The notes below the pieces were generated by a model, which was not told where the DNA came from, made no database searches, and saw only the letters and a program-made list of their open reading frames with translations. This document shows positions 21,426 to 31,773 of a DNA stretch of 64,000 bases, piece after piece. Positions within the stretch are counted from its first letter, which is position 1. The number at the start of each line of letters is the position of its first letter. Source of the stretch: Macrostomum hystrix (lineage: Eukaryota; Platyhelminthes; Macrostomidae); contig CATNEN010000009.1 in assembly GCA_950097015.1 (NCBI GenBank), positions 1,366,501 through 1,430,500 of the forward strand, read 5' to 3'. The translations under genes were made by a program, and so were the position numbers.

Positions 21426-24400
21426 TCAGGGCAGCTGTTCCCTTATTTTAGATATTTCTATGATGTATTTTGCTAAAGCTTCAGCGGTTTCCCTATCGTC
21501 TTGAGCCATTATGTAGTTAGATTTTTCTTCTGCTGTTAAGGATATGAAATTGGGGGTTTTCCCAGAAACTTCCGTCTCAAATTTCGAACGTACTGCGCTA
21601 TACTTATTCCAAGTGCACTTAAAAAGGAAGTGGACCTCGTTTTCAACTTCTGTTTTGCACTTACTACATAATCTATTTGCATACGGAATTTTCGGTCTCG
21701 CAGTTCGCAATGTTTCGCAAGCTAGCTTATGGTTTCCTAGTCTAAACGAGGCTATGGTACGTCTCCACTCCGGGTTGTATATTTGTTGTAAATATTTTTC
21801 GGCTGAATAATATTGCTTGAAGGAGTAATAGAAGTGACTTAGCTTGCTTGAGTTCTGTGTCCTTTGTCTCCAATGGGTATCGAACTGAGAAACGAAATTT
21901 TTCCTGTGGTTTCCAATTGCTTTTGCAGGACTAATGCCTCTGCAGTTCAGCATAACCTCATTGTTGGTCTTTGCTTTGATTCCAACATCACTGTATGTTT
22001 GGTCCGCCAATAACTTGGAAATTATGGAGTCCGGCCGGCTTGTTATGGAGGCCCAGTACGAAATGCTTCTTTTCTGGATGTTGTATAATAAAGGCAATCT
22101 GCCTAACTCCGAGCGGGCCCCGTTGCCATCCGTATTTTGGCTGACTTGTAGTATGGCTTTACAGCACCTGATGTTTACTCTTTCAAAAAGACAGCGGTCC
22201 CAAGGACCCAGGTTCCACGAGACAAAAGCCCCCCAGGCCTCAGAGGCGTACAGAGCTATGCTTTCTATCATTGCTGTGCAGTACAGCATGAGCTGATTGT
22301 ATCTGACCGCCCCATGGCTGGCTAATTTCCTTAAGAGAAGAATAGGATATCCACATTTTTTGTTAATCTCTGTGGCATGGGAATCCACGGTTCCTTTAGC
22401 ATTGATGTGAAAGCCAAGATATTTCCATTCTTTGACGCTATCTAACAGTTGTCCCTGCAGAAATAGTTTGTTAGCCGTCTTTGATGGGTCAGGGCAACAG
22501 CTAATAACCTTAGTTTTTTGCATATTGATTTCTAGCTTGTGGCTCTGACAAAATTCTGACACTTTATCGAGGCCCTTCTGCAACTCTCGAGGATTCTCTC
22601 CAAAGATCACAAGATCATCGCAGTATAGCAAGTTGTTGATTTGTTCATCTTTAATGAAGGTGTCGCTGCGAAATGAATCCCTTAGCATTGTGCTCAAAGG
22701 ATCTATATAGAGTGAGAAGAGTAGAGGGGATAGGGGACAGCCTTGTCTTACTCCATTTGTTATGCTCCTTGCCTTAGTTGCTTGGCCATCTGAGATCTTC
22801 AGTTGGAATTTAGCTCCTGAGTACATGCTTTGTATTGCTTCGATTATTTCTGGGCTGACCTTTAACTCCCTAAGTCGTTGGAAAAGTGTTGGATGGTGGA
22901 CCATGTCAAATGCGCTTTTTAAGTCAAAGAACACTAAGTGAAATGGTCTTTTGCGACGCTTTTTGTTGTGGATCAACGTCAAGAGAGTGGCAATGTGGTC
23001 TGAAGTTCGGTAGCCCTTTCTATTTCCTATTTGACTGGCTGAAAGCAAGTCGAGGGTGCGAATATGAGTTTCTAGCTTTTCATAGATAAGTGAGGCAAAC
23101 AGGCGAGCCAGGGCAGGCAGCACGCTTATGGGTCTGTAGTTTTTGGGGTCACTACGGGAACCCTTTTTATAAATCGGTGTGATTAGGGCATTTGACCACT
23201 GTGCAGGAGTCTGGCCGAGTCTTACGCTTGCGTTAAAAAGCTTCAGAAGTACGGGTTTTAGCTTCTCTTGTCCGTAGATAATGTGCTCATTTGTTATACC
23301 ATCTATTCCTGCAGCCTTTCTTCTCTTTAGCTTTTTAACTGCTCTATCGAGATCTACGCAGCTAATTAAATCTTCGGGACTAACTGCTTCATCTGTGCGA
23401 TGCGGCTGGGTTCCCGAAGAAGGATGTGCGTTAAACACTTTGGTTAGGTTGTCCGCGATGTCAGCGATTGGGGCTTGAGATCTGTTAAGTCTCCTGCTGG
23501 GGAACAGCAACTCTTCTGCTCTTCTAAGACCGGACCAGAATCCCTTTGAGGTTCCGTTAGCCGCCATTTTCTGAATGCAGTCATTTATGTCCATCTGCTT
23601 AAGTTTCTTGAGCTGTTGTTTGTATTTTTTCGCTAGCCCATTATATTCTGATGCCAGCGCGCTGTCAGTTGGTCTACGTCTTTTTTTCCTGGCCACGTAC
23701 TTTAATGATTTGCTCAAGTTTCTTAGTGTCTCGTCTCGATTTGTCCAGAACTTGTTCGGAATGATTGTCTTTGCGCAGCTTTCTGCCACTGAGTCTCTAA
23801 GCAGGTTGGTCAAGCTCGAGAACAAATTTTCCAGGGATTTTCCATCGTGTGCGTCGATAGATTGCAACTTTCTAATTATTTCTTCGCTTTGTTTGTTATT
23901 CAATGCCTCAATGTAACTTCCCTGCGTTTCAGTGTCCCATCTTGGAGGCATTGGGAAGGATTCATGTTTTTCCTGGTTTGCGTGTTCGGGTTGGACATGA
24001 TCAGGAAAAATCAGAGTGACTGTTAGCGGGCAATGTCTGGACAGAAAGCTTTGAGGATGAATAAAGAAGTCTTTTATAATATCCACTTTATCCATGGATG
24101 CAATAGCGTAGTCTATGGTACTTCGGCCTAGTGTGCTACTAAAAGTGTAATTTCCCATAATGTCACCCTGAGTCATTCCGTTCAGAATCGTGCTCTTGGT
24201 CTCAGAGCACATTTCCATCAGTCTTAGTCCATGCTTGTTTTTCTCACAGTCCTGATTCTGTCTGGGAAACTTATCCCTAGTGCTGGACTGTAATGTGCCA
24301 GTTCGTGCATTGAAGTCACCTACTGTTAATACGGAGCCCTCTCTTGAGAAGAGCTGGATGAGATATTTAATCTCCTCCCATATATCTTCTTTGTAGTATT

Positions 24401-24860
24401 TAGAATTTTCCGGTGGGATATAACACCCTAAGATATACAGGGGTTCTTCAGACTGCTTTTGCTTTATTTTTAGTACCAGAGCGAAGTCAGATTTGTGCAC
24501 TAATGTGGTTCTCTTTGCAATATTATTTTTAACGAGGAAAACCATGCCATTTGATAATCTACCTTTGTTGATTCCCCTTGCCTTGATTCCATCTGCTCCA
24601 AAGCAGGTGAAATCTATCAGCGTGTTTGAGTCTAGCTGCTCCTGTTTGGCGTGGGTCTCACAGAGGAAAACTATGTCTCTATTCCTAATATGTTCGTGGA
24701 AACATGGTGATTCCATTTTGCATTCTCCACTGAGCATCAGTCCATCTATGTTCCAACTGGTGATAATCAACTCTGATTTATTATAAGTAACCTTCTTTTC
24801 GCAGCTGCCCTGTGTTTCAGTGACTATTCGGGAGTTAAAATTTAGCGTAGAAGTTAACAT
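21426..24860 (-). CDS. Retrotransposon ORF2: APE endonuclease and reverse transcriptase, 1144 aa
   Basis: This is the enzyme for target-primed reverse transcription. Residues ~30-290 form an apurinic-type endonuclease (SWNIDGLM, FLCETH, VGDFNARTG, a final SRHCPLTV). The middle holds the reverse transcriptase: AAGIDGITNEH, TPIYKKGSRSDPKNYRPIS, FFDLKSAFDMV, GVRQGCPLSPLLFSLYID and the catalytic NNLLYCDDLVIF. The catalytic box is YCDD instead of the common YADD, with both aspartates kept. The C-terminus has a zinc knuckle, CSKCKTEVENEVHFLFKC. No RNase H domain is seen. Length is normal for APE-type LINEs and there are no stops. Confidence 0.93.
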   Translation of the reverse strand: MLTSTLNFNSRIVTETQGSCEKKVTYNKSELIITSWNIDGLMLSGECKMESPCFHEHIRNRDIVFLCETHAKQEQLDSNTLIDFTCFGADGIKARGINKGRLSNGMVFLVKNNIAKRTTLVHKSDFALVLKIKQKQSEEPLYILGCYIPPENSKYYKEDIWEEIKYLIQLFSREGSVLTVGDFNARTGTLQSSTRDKFPRQNQDCEKNKHGLRLMEMCSETKSTILNGMTQGDIMGNYTFSSTLGRSTIDYAIASMDKVDIIKDFFIHPQSFLSRHCPLTVTLIFPDHVQPEHANQEKHESFPMPPRWDTETQGSYIEALNNKQSEEIIRKLQSIDAHDGKSLENLFSSLTNLLRDSVAESCAKTIIPNKFWTNRDETLRNLSKSLKYVARKKRRRPTDSALASEYNGLAKKYKQQLKKLKQMDINDCIQKMAANGTSKGFWSGLRRAEELLFPSRRLNRSQAPIADIADNLTKVFNAHPSSGTQPHRTDEAVSPEDLISCVDLDRAVKKLKRRKAAGIDGITNEHIIYGQEKLKPVLLKLFNASVRLGQTPAQWSNALITPIYKKGSRSDPKNYRPISVLPALARLFASLIYEKLETHIRTLDLLSASQIGNRKGYRTSDHIATLLTLIHNKKRRKRPFHLVFFDLKSAFDMVHHPTLFQRLRELKVSPEIIEAIQSMYSGAKFQLKISDGQATKARSITNGVRQGCPLSPLLFSLYIDPLSTMLRDSFRSDTFIKDEQINNLLYCDDLVIFGENPRELQKGLDKVSEFCQSHKLEINMQKTKVISCCPDPSKTANKLFLQGQLLDSVKEWKYLGFHINAKGTVDSHATEINKKCGYPILLLRKLASHGAVRYNQLMLYCTAMIESIALYASEAWGAFVSWNLGPWDRCLFERVNIRCCKAILQVSQNTDGNGARSELGRLPLLYNIQKRSISYWASITSRPDSIISKLLADQTYSDVGIKAKTNNEVMLNCRGISPAKAIGNHRKNFVSQFDTHWRQRTQNSSKLSHFYYSFKQYYSAEKYLQQIYNPEWRRTIASFRLGNHKLACETLRTARPKIPYANRLCSKCKTEVENEVHFLFKCTWNKYSAVRSKFETEVSGKTPNFISLTAEEKSNYIMAQDDRETAEALAKYIIEISKIREQLP

Positions 24861-25068
24861 ACTCGTAGAAAGAGGGAGTAGTAGTCCTTAGAGTCAGTCA
24901 CGACGGGTTCAAAACCTTCAAAACCTGTTGCGCGGTATGGGAATTGACGGTATCAAAAATAGAAAGTTATTAGGCAAAGGAGTTAGAGGACCCGAGTTGA
25001 GCAGCTAAATGACTCCTCCACCCCCCCGGCGATTGAAGTTGTTGCCGGACAGGCTTGGACAGGCGGTC

Positions 25069-27591
25069 CTAGTCGACGCAACGAAACTGGCGGTCGTCGA
25101 GGCGCCTGACACCAACTTGTTGGTATCTGTTGCGGTACCCAAAGCTACTTCTGCGGTAGTTGCTGGGCTCGATATTGGCGCGATAGCCACTTATAAAGTT
25201 TTTGCGGTCTCTTTTGTTGTAGTCGTACTCGTTGCTGATTCGATAGCGGCTAGCACGACTTCTGTCAAAATAGCCGTTGGTGCTGATGCGGTGGTCTATT
25301 TCGCTACGGATGTAATTGGCATCTCGAACTGGGTAGCTGCTATGCGCTCGATAGTTCCTGTAGCCAGTTGCACCGCCGCCTCGTGACTCTCTGTAGCTGT
25401 GTTGATGCCGGTGATGCACTGTTTGCTGGCGCTGGTTCTCTGTGTTAGCCGGATGCGGCCGTACTTTCAGGTTTAGATTTCGAATGCATTTGGACATTAA
25501 CGCAAACAAAAAGTCCGCTCCGCTGCTGTTGAGTTCACCGTCGTAGAAGTGGATTTCATGAAAGTTAAATGTTAAAAGCTGATGTTTAACACCATACTCA
25601 CACAGTTCTTTCTCGAAGAGTTGTTCTGTTCGTGTCGAACTGTCTGGGATGATGAGTAGGTGCAGGCAATTCGCACCGTGTTGCCTTTGCCCAGCGTCAA
25701 TTGCAGTGACAGCTTTATATGCCACCTCCATTGATGGCTCATGGTTTAAGTCAATTACCAGACATTCTTGCGCACTGAAGTTTGGCTCTTGCAGTAATTC
25801 AATGAGCCTTTCTTGAGTGTTGTAGTAGACAACTCGAATTGTACTATTCGGGAAGAGTCTGCGATAGTCAAGGGCTTTCCCTAGCTTTGAGCTGACAACG
25901 ACTATATCATGCTTTTTCAGGCCTTCTTTAACTTTCTGTTTGGTACAACTGTTGCTTTCTGCCTCAGCTGGTTCCGAGTCCCTTGCTACAGCTCCTGATG
26001 CGTTCTCTGCATTTTTACTGGCACTGACTGCCATCGTTACATTTTTTGAAGATGCTGTTGGGTTCACTGAGCGCGAGGCCTTCTCAGCATATGTTTCCCG
26101 TCCTGCTCTTTCATTCTGCGTCTTAGTGAACGCCAGCGCTTGCAGACTGACCAGTTCACCGACCTTCTGCTCGAGGCTGTGGCTGATTTGTTGGCTTTTT
26201 ATTACTTCTGCCTTCACTGCTCTTTCTTCGCTAATGATAGCATCCTTAGTTGAGCTACTTGTTTGCTTTAGATGGTTCACAACGTCGGATTTTGTGATGT
26301 TTAGCGCTTTCAGTAGTTCCGTTTGACTTTCTTTGGCTTTTGCCTCTAACTGATGCATTAGACCGGTGGTCAAGGATTGAAGCGCATTGCGAGTCTTTTG
26401 AATGTACTCATCAATTGACAAGCTACTTTTCAGTTGTTTTACTTCACTGAGAACCGCTGCGACTCCTTCCTCGAGAGATTTCAAACGTTTCCAGTCTGTA
26501 TCCATCAGTAGGTTGTTCTCTGTGTTAGTTGCTGCATCTACTGGAATCAACTCTGTCTGTACGGCTTTATCGCTTTTGTCAGCTCCCTTCATGGGTGATC
26601 TCCTTTTTCGGAACTTTTTGGTCTTCGGGACCTTAAAGCTCGCATCTTCTAACACGGTCGTCTCTTCGGCGGACGCAGCTGATTCTTTGTCAGCCAGCTT
26701 TTGCTTCCGCTTCCCGAGTCGCGTCTTGGCTTCTTGAAGAGGCTGACTGAGGAATGAGATGTCAAAGTGGGCATCAGCTGCATCAGTCGATTCAGATTTT
26801 TTCCTTTCATCGATTATCTGCTCAGGCGTCTTTACTGCAATGTCCATACTCGTTTCTGAGGGCGTCGGCTCGTTGCGGCTTGGTACATCGTTTAATTCAG
26901 GCACAATGTGGCGAAATGTCACGTTGATGCGTGGTGCGCTTTCCCTCGTCTTTAGGACTCCATGTTTGAACTTGGTCTGACAGTCCCCTTGCATCACCAG
27001 CATGCTGCCTGGTGACATTATTAATGAGTAATGCCGTTTTTCGTCCGTGTTCTCAACAGTCAGGCATCTCTCAGCTCCAAGAGACAGGCTGGCAATGACT
27101 GGGTTGATGCCGAGACACTTCTCATTATCCTGATGCAGCTGGATTGAGTCTTGTCCATCTCGATATAGATTTAGGAGGACACTGTTGAAGTCAACATTAA
27201 ATTCTTTTGACAAGCACTGTTTAATCTGGAGCAGCTCCTCAGGCCAGTTGTTGTTCTCTTTCCATTCTACTCCACAGTAGGAGTATGGCTTTCCATAAGC
27301 AAATGTCCTGCGAGGTTCATTGTGCTCTATTCCTCTTATAACGCATCGTCGCGACTCCCAAGGAGTGGTTTGCAATAGTTTGTCAAATAGTACAGTGTGA
27401 TTTGAATCGAGGTAATCACGGCAGTAGATAAACGGCTGGCCATCCACTTTAGCGCACTCGTCCTCTGTAACTTGGACTGCTATCCATTTGTGCTTTCTCT
27501 CGACTAAATGAGGCTCTCCACTGTGTTGCCTTGTCGCCATGCTCTCGCTCAGCGCGGTGGGGGTGGAGTCGTCAGTAACTGTCAAGCTCAT
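25069..27591 (-). CDS. Retrotransposon ORF1 with AlkB-like 2OG-Fe(II) dioxygenase domain, 840 aa
   Basis: Residues ~75-230 match the AlkB/ALKBH2-3 fold: FAYGKPYSYCGVEW, FNSVLLNLYRDG, then the iron ligands His153 and Asp155 in LHQDNE, the distal His210 in KFKHGV, and the 2-oxoglutarate/product arginines Arg221 and Arg227 in RINVTFR. All key residues are present. AlkB enzymes remove alkyl groups from nucleic acid bases by oxidation. Residues ~350-500 look coiled-coil. Residues ~555-720 form an alpha/beta domain (KHDIVVVSSKLGKALDYRRL), possibly a degenerate SGNH-like fold as in some LINE ORF1 proteins. The tail is Arg/Tyr/Asn-rich and probably binds RNA. It lies just upstream of ORF2 on the same strand. 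Confidence 0.85.
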   Translation of the reverse strand: MSLTVTDDSTPTALSESMATRQHSGEPHLVERKHKWIAVQVTEDECAKVDGQPFIYCRDYLDSNHTVLFDKLLQTTPWESRRCVIRGIEHNEPRRTFAYGKPYSYCGVEWKENNNWPEELLQIKQCLSKEFNVDFNSVLLNLYRDGQDSIQLHQDNEKCLGINPVIASLSLGAERCLTVENTDEKRHYSLIMSPGSMLVMQGDCQTKFKHGVLKTRESAPRINVTFRHIVPELNDVPSRNEPTPSETSMDIAVKTPEQIIDERKKSESTDAADAHFDISFLSQPLQEAKTRLGKRKQKLADKESAASAEETTVLEDASFKVPKTKKFRKRRSPMKGADKSDKAVQTELIPVDAATNTENNLLMDTDWKRLKSLEEGVAAVLSEVKQLKSSLSIDEYIQKTRNALQSLTTGLMHQLEAKAKESQTELLKALNITKSDVVNHLKQTSSSTKDAIISEERAVKAEVIKSQQISHSLEQKVGELVSLQALAFTKTQNERAGRETYAEKASRSVNPTASSKNVTMAVSASKNAENASGAVARDSEPAEAESNSCTKQKVKEGLKKHDIVVVSSKLGKALDYRRLFPNSTIRVVYYNTQERLIELLQEPNFSAQECLVIDLNHEPSMEVAYKAVTAIDAGQRQHGANCLHLLIIPDSSTRTEQLFEKELCEYGVKHQLLTFNFHEIHFYDGELNSSGADFLFALMSKCIRNLNLKVRPHPANTENQRQQTVHHRHQHSYRESRGGGATGYRNYRAHSSYPVRDANYIRSEIDHRISTNGYFDRSRASRYRISNEYDYNKRDRKNFISGYRANIEPSNYRRSSFGYRNRYQQVGVRRLDDRQFRCVD

Positions 27592-27650
27592 TGGGTCAGA
27601 GATTTTACAAATAGACGTACAAGAACATTGTTAAGATATTTTATTAGAGC

Positions 27651-28400
27651 TATAGTTACTGGCTAGCGATAGAAAAACTGGTTTCCTAGAAGCCCCAATT
27701 GATTGTACACCAAAGGATAGGAACGGGAGAGAGAAATGATATCAGTGTACAAAACAAGGTGTACAATGAAGGCTCTCTACGCGCGCTTGAAAAACAGATG
27801 CTTATAAAAAAATTTTTTATCAAGGTGTTTCTAAAGAAGTTCTTACCAATGCTTCAAGAAAAATGCACAGAAAGGAAAAATTAATTACTACACAAAATGG
27901 AGTGTTGGATAATTCTTACAATTGAAACAAAAAAAATGTTTGGTATTTCAATAACTGGCTGTGTAATTCGAAATTCAGTGACTTTTTAACAGACAAATAT
28001 TTTTTCGTAGAGAGCCTAAAACACTGTAATATTTCAATGCAGGCAATCAGACGCTTTTTAAAGGAAAAGAAAGCAAATTGACAATGTTTTTACTTAAAAT
28101 TTTAGCTGATTAACCTCGGTTGGAAGCTCTATCGATAGTGATGTGTCGCTTTGCAAACGGATGCGTATTCGCGGAGTTGTCGATGATGGCTCAGATGGCT
28201 CAGATGGCTCAGATAAACAACACTTGAGAGGCGTACATTAAACGTAATGTAAACATATCGTGGTAAAATATATAATATCGAGTATATATTTTATCGGGCT
28301 TGATTAAACCACGAAGCTTAAAAGTTGAAATCTAAAAAAACTATATATAACTATTATATAACGATAATATAACTATTATCGTACATTATTCAGCCACATA
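27651..28400. other. Intergenic, no gene seen
   Basis: AT-rich sequence with no convincing ORF. It includes a short (GATGGCTCA)n run near 28185-28215. Confidence 0.5.
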
Positions 28401-28875
28401 AGTTAGTTAGATGAGTTAGATAAGTTTGAAAAAGTAAAGTACAAACGACGAATAAATTATTATACACTTTCGTATCGCTATAAGATATTACAAGATGCAC
28501 TATTAAAACGTGCAGACTATAGGTATGTAGTGCATAAAATCGTGCGTATTTTAACATAGACATATCTGCTTGGTACAGCTAGATTTTTTCGCGATTTTTA
28601 TCTTAGTATCCACATTTTTTCTTTCGAAAATACAGTCAGACGTTTTTGGCCATAGACACAAAAAACAGCTGCATATAATTCATATTGCATGCAGTATTTT
28701 TGCAAAAGTTCTTTAAGTAGCGTGGCTATATCTATAGCCAGTACCAAATTTTTTTTCGCGAAAGTACATACGTATACTTAAGTCAATGATCGTTGACTAC
28801 TTGAGATTTGTGTATATTGTGGTAGTGGTAAAAAGGTAAGAAGGCTCTTGTGGAAGACAGCATCGTTAGCCATCG

Positions 28876-28952
28876 TTACCCTCGGGCCGCATGTTTGCCA
28901 GATTTCAGCTTTTTTCTGAAAGCTCAGCTGGCAAACGTGCGGGCCGAGGGCA
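28876..28952. repeat. Fold-back hairpin insertion
   Basis: Arms CCCTCGGGCCGCATGTTTGC and GCAAACGTGCGGGCCGAGGG pair around a ~28-base loop. The related sequence at 3300 lacks it, so it looks like a small insertion in copy C. It is GC-rich in an AT-rich background. Confidence 0.6.
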
Positions 28953-29039
28953 ATGTGAGCATTAGCCAGCACTGCTTTGCACCCGGTCATCCGTTTTAAA
29001 ATATAAATAAATAAAATATAAAAATAATTTAGTGTTTGT

Positions 29040-29240
29040 TATATGTTTAATCGTTAATAGTACACAACTTCTTATCTTGGTTATTTATTTTATCATTAAA
29101 ATAATATGAACTGACTGGTGGTTATGTCGTGGACATTGGCGTTGAGACTTACTTATACAATACCAACGTAATCGTAATCGATCAGTCTGATATATTATGT
29201 TGTATATATATTGCGCAAAACCTGAGAACAATAAAGTGGA
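29040..29240 (+). repeat. Terminal segment of the A/B/C elements (copy C)
   Basis: It is collinear with 20905-21050 and 48355-48515: ACACAACTTCTTATCTTGG, then TTGGCGTTGAGACTTACT, then AATCGATCAGTCTGATATA. No small gene precedes it here. Confidence 0.6.
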
Positions 29241-29492
29241 CTTTAACTAAAATAGGTGTAATAAGAATAGACAGTAGCGGAATCGAATCGCTATGAATCA
29301 ATATGTACAAGCGTAAAAGTTTATATTATATTTTTATATCAACATATAATAAATCAATGAGAATGAAATTCAGTCTGCATTTAATATAGTGAGTCGATTA
29401 TTCAGCCAGCCAGCCAGTCAGACAGATGGGCAGACAGACAGACAATGCAGCCCAATCTGAGTTGCACGCAGAGCCAATTGAATTGAATGAAA

Positions 29493-30971
29493 TCAATTGC
29501 CGCACAGACATTGTCGCGTCTTGATCAATCGGCCGTGTCTTGACACTGTCGTAGTCAATATATTGTGTGTGCATATACAATACGAGCGTCTAGATGCATG
29601 CAAAGCATCAGTCGCAGGTATAGTCGATTGCGATGACTGCACATCACTTATTGACATTGCGACATCGTCGTCAAGGTCGGCGGTCAGAACCAATTCTGCT
29701 GCGGCATCGGCATCTCCTTGCGGCACTGTCACATCAGATAACTGTTCATCCGAATCGTTGTTGACATCAGCAATGATGATCTCCATTGCGACATCAAACA
29801 TGTCATCGATGTGACTTGCTTCGGAATGGGCAGCGAAATCCGATCCAGCAGCAGCAGCAACACAATCCGTATTGGTAGACAGAAATTGCATAGCGGCAGG
29901 TTGCATCAAGTCGAGCAGAATCTGCGCCATTTCAATGTCATCACCGTGACCGGATGATGTACCAATACACACTGACTGCGTGCTGACATTGGCTTCGATT
30001 GAAACATCGGTCACACCGTTTTGTGCACTGACACCAACTGTCGCTGTTGTTACTCTTGGCGCACAGACAGGAATAAAAACAGGTAGCGGCACCGGAACGA
30101 AATACGGCACCTCGACAGTTGGAATCGGCAACATAGGCATCGCTGGTGATCCGATTGGCTCAATTTGCAACATTGGCATTGATGGCGATGGTACTGGCGA
30201 GTGATCCGATTGGATTGTTTCTGCTGCTGCTTCAATCGCATTGTGATTAAGCGGAGTAGATGTACAAATTGGATGCCGTACTGATCCAATTGACACGCTG
30301 TCCGCTTGGCTCACATGTTCAGCAGGCTCGTCAGTACTTGTTGCATAGATGATGCCTGATTCAGCTGCGCTATCTTCTATGATGATAGTTTCTGCTGGCT
30401 GCTCTGCTGCTGACTGCTCTGCTGATGGCTGCTCTGCTGCTGGCTGCTCTGCTACGGGCTGCTCTGCTACTGGCTGCTCTGCTGCTGGCTGCTCTGCTGC
30501 TGGCAGTCGACGGGCAATGTAGCGCTCGTGCATATAGTCGACAATCTCGCCGACCACAGCTGGTAGTGGATCCAGTTGTTCAAGCTGGACCACTTCGCCC
30601 ATTGCCGCTGCTCCCGCCACTGCCACTGGCTGAGCTGGTTGGCCACCGACGCGACGCTGCGGATTCCGCTTACATCTATATAGATGATGCAACATGTTGG
30701 ACGTTATTTTGTTGCAATGCGGACACGCTAGCACACGTCCACCGGCAGCGACATCCACACCAGCCCGCTGTAGTTGCAGCATCTTCCAGACGGCACTTCC
30801 ACGCTCCTTAACCGACGCGAATAGCGATGGCCTTTGACCAACAGGTAGGACTGTCCAGTCAAATTCGGCATGGACAGCTTTATGCGCCTCTATAAAATGT
30901 CTTCGCATCATATTGGCGCGGATTTGCTGGCCGCAGAAATGGCAGAAGCGGAGTCCGTTGTTGTCTTCCAT
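29493..30971 (-). CDS. Zinc-finger protein with acidic/Ala-rich tail, 492 aa
   Basis: The N-terminus has a C2H2 finger (Cys10, Cys13, His25, His30; CHFCGQQIRANMMRRHF) and a second CCHC-type finger (CPHCNKITSNMLHHLYRC) joined by a conserved linker with FDW, RPS and LQRAGVD. The same double-finger module starts the recombinase-like gene at 36991, so the two share a DNA-binding head. Then come about seven AEQP repeats, a SUMO-interaction-like ETIIIEDSAAES, and a long Ser/Thr/Pro- and acid-rich tail that looks disordered, like a transcriptional activator. No recombinase domain is present. The role is inferred to be element DNA binding or transcriptional control. The frame is intact on one exon. 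It starts at the ATG just before MEDNNGL, which matches the paralogue's start. Confidence 0.72.
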   Translation of the reverse strand: MEDNNGLRFCHFCGQQIRANMMRRHFIEAHKAVHAEFDWTVLPVGQRPSLFASVKERGSAVWKMLQLQRAGVDVAAGGRVLACPHCNKITSNMLHHLYRCKRNPQRRVGGQPAQPVAVAGAAAMGEVVQLEQLDPLPAVVGEIVDYMHERYIARRLPAAEQPAAEQPVAEQPVAEQPAAEQPSAEQSAAEQPAETIIIEDSAAESGIIYATSTDEPAEHVSQADSVSIGSVRHPICTSTPLNHNAIEAAAETIQSDHSPVPSPSMPMLQIEPIGSPAMPMLPIPTVEVPYFVPVPLPVFIPVCAPRVTTATVGVSAQNGVTDVSIEANVSTQSVCIGTSSGHGDDIEMAQILLDLMQPAAMQFLSTNTDCVAAAAGSDFAAHSEASHIDDMFDVAMEIIIADVNNDSDEQLSDVTVPQGDADAAAELVLTADLDDDVAMSISDVQSSQSTIPATDALHASRRSYCICTHNILTTTVSRHGRLIKTRQCLCGN

Positions 30972-31170
30972 TGCAGCTTAAATATAGTCGTTCGCTGGCT
31001 AGCCTGCTGAATAATCGACAGAGTGGTCGTTGTGGCTGAATTTTAATTATCGATTTGCGTGCGCGCGCGCATATATTTACCTAGCACTGCTCATATCCTG
31101 TACAGAGCAGCAGTCAGACACATAGACATAGACAGGCATCGTCAACTGGGTCTAAGCTATTTCCATATAT

Positions 31171-31475
31171 AGTATTTTCGCGAAAATACTGATATGCTCT
31201 ATAAACAAAGGTAAGGGCAGTATTTTTGCAAAAGTTCTTAAAGTAGTGTGCATGGCTACATCTTATGGTATTTTCGCGAAAATACTGCTATGCTATTAAA
31301 CAAAGGTAGTTGGCGGTATTTTTGCAAAAGTTCTTAAAGTAGTGTGCATGATTACATCTTTGGTATTTTCGCGAAAAGACTGCTATGCTATTAAACAAAG
31401 GTAGTTGGCGGTATTTTTGCGAAAATTCTTAATGTAGTGTGCATGGCTACATCTTATGGTATTATCGCGAATGTA
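31171..31475 (+). repeat. Iteron array 2 (copy C)
   Basis: Four units (about 31171, 31267, 31362 and 31458) have the same TTTTCGCGAAAA palindrome and ~95-bp spacing as array 1. The last unit is mutated (ATTATCGCGAA). The array lies between the zinc-finger and P139 genes. Confidence 0.75.
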
Positions 31476-31773
31476 GATACGCGGCGGTTGAAGACAATAA
31501 GAAGACAATATTTTTGCGAAAGTACTTTAAGTATTCATGATGACTATATCTAATGGTAATCAATAACCAAATATGACTTGACTTCATTATATTTTATTAT
31601 TATTCATGCCGCGAATACAACTTGCAACAGGTTCACTCATGTATTTTTGCTTGAGCGAATTAATTGGGTTAAATAAATAGCTGGCATTAATTAAACGGCG
31701 AACAGGAAACTACAATTAGCTGTATTAAGTCTACCTAAAACTAGTGCTGCTACTGCTGCTGCTGCTGCTGCTG

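Larger units (their letters stand above)
21140..27650 (-). mobile_element. Non-LTR retrotransposon with intact ORF1 and ORF2
   Basis: It reads on the minus strand as 5' region, ORF1 (27591-25069), a ~208-bp gap, ORF2 (24860-21426) and a 3' UTR of ~280 bp. A (TAA)-type microsatellite lies at about 21170-21195 near the 3' end. There are no LTRs. Both long frames are intact, so insertion is probably recent. The ends are approximate because I could not pin a target-site duplication. I cannot assign the clade with certainty. Confidence 0.85.
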
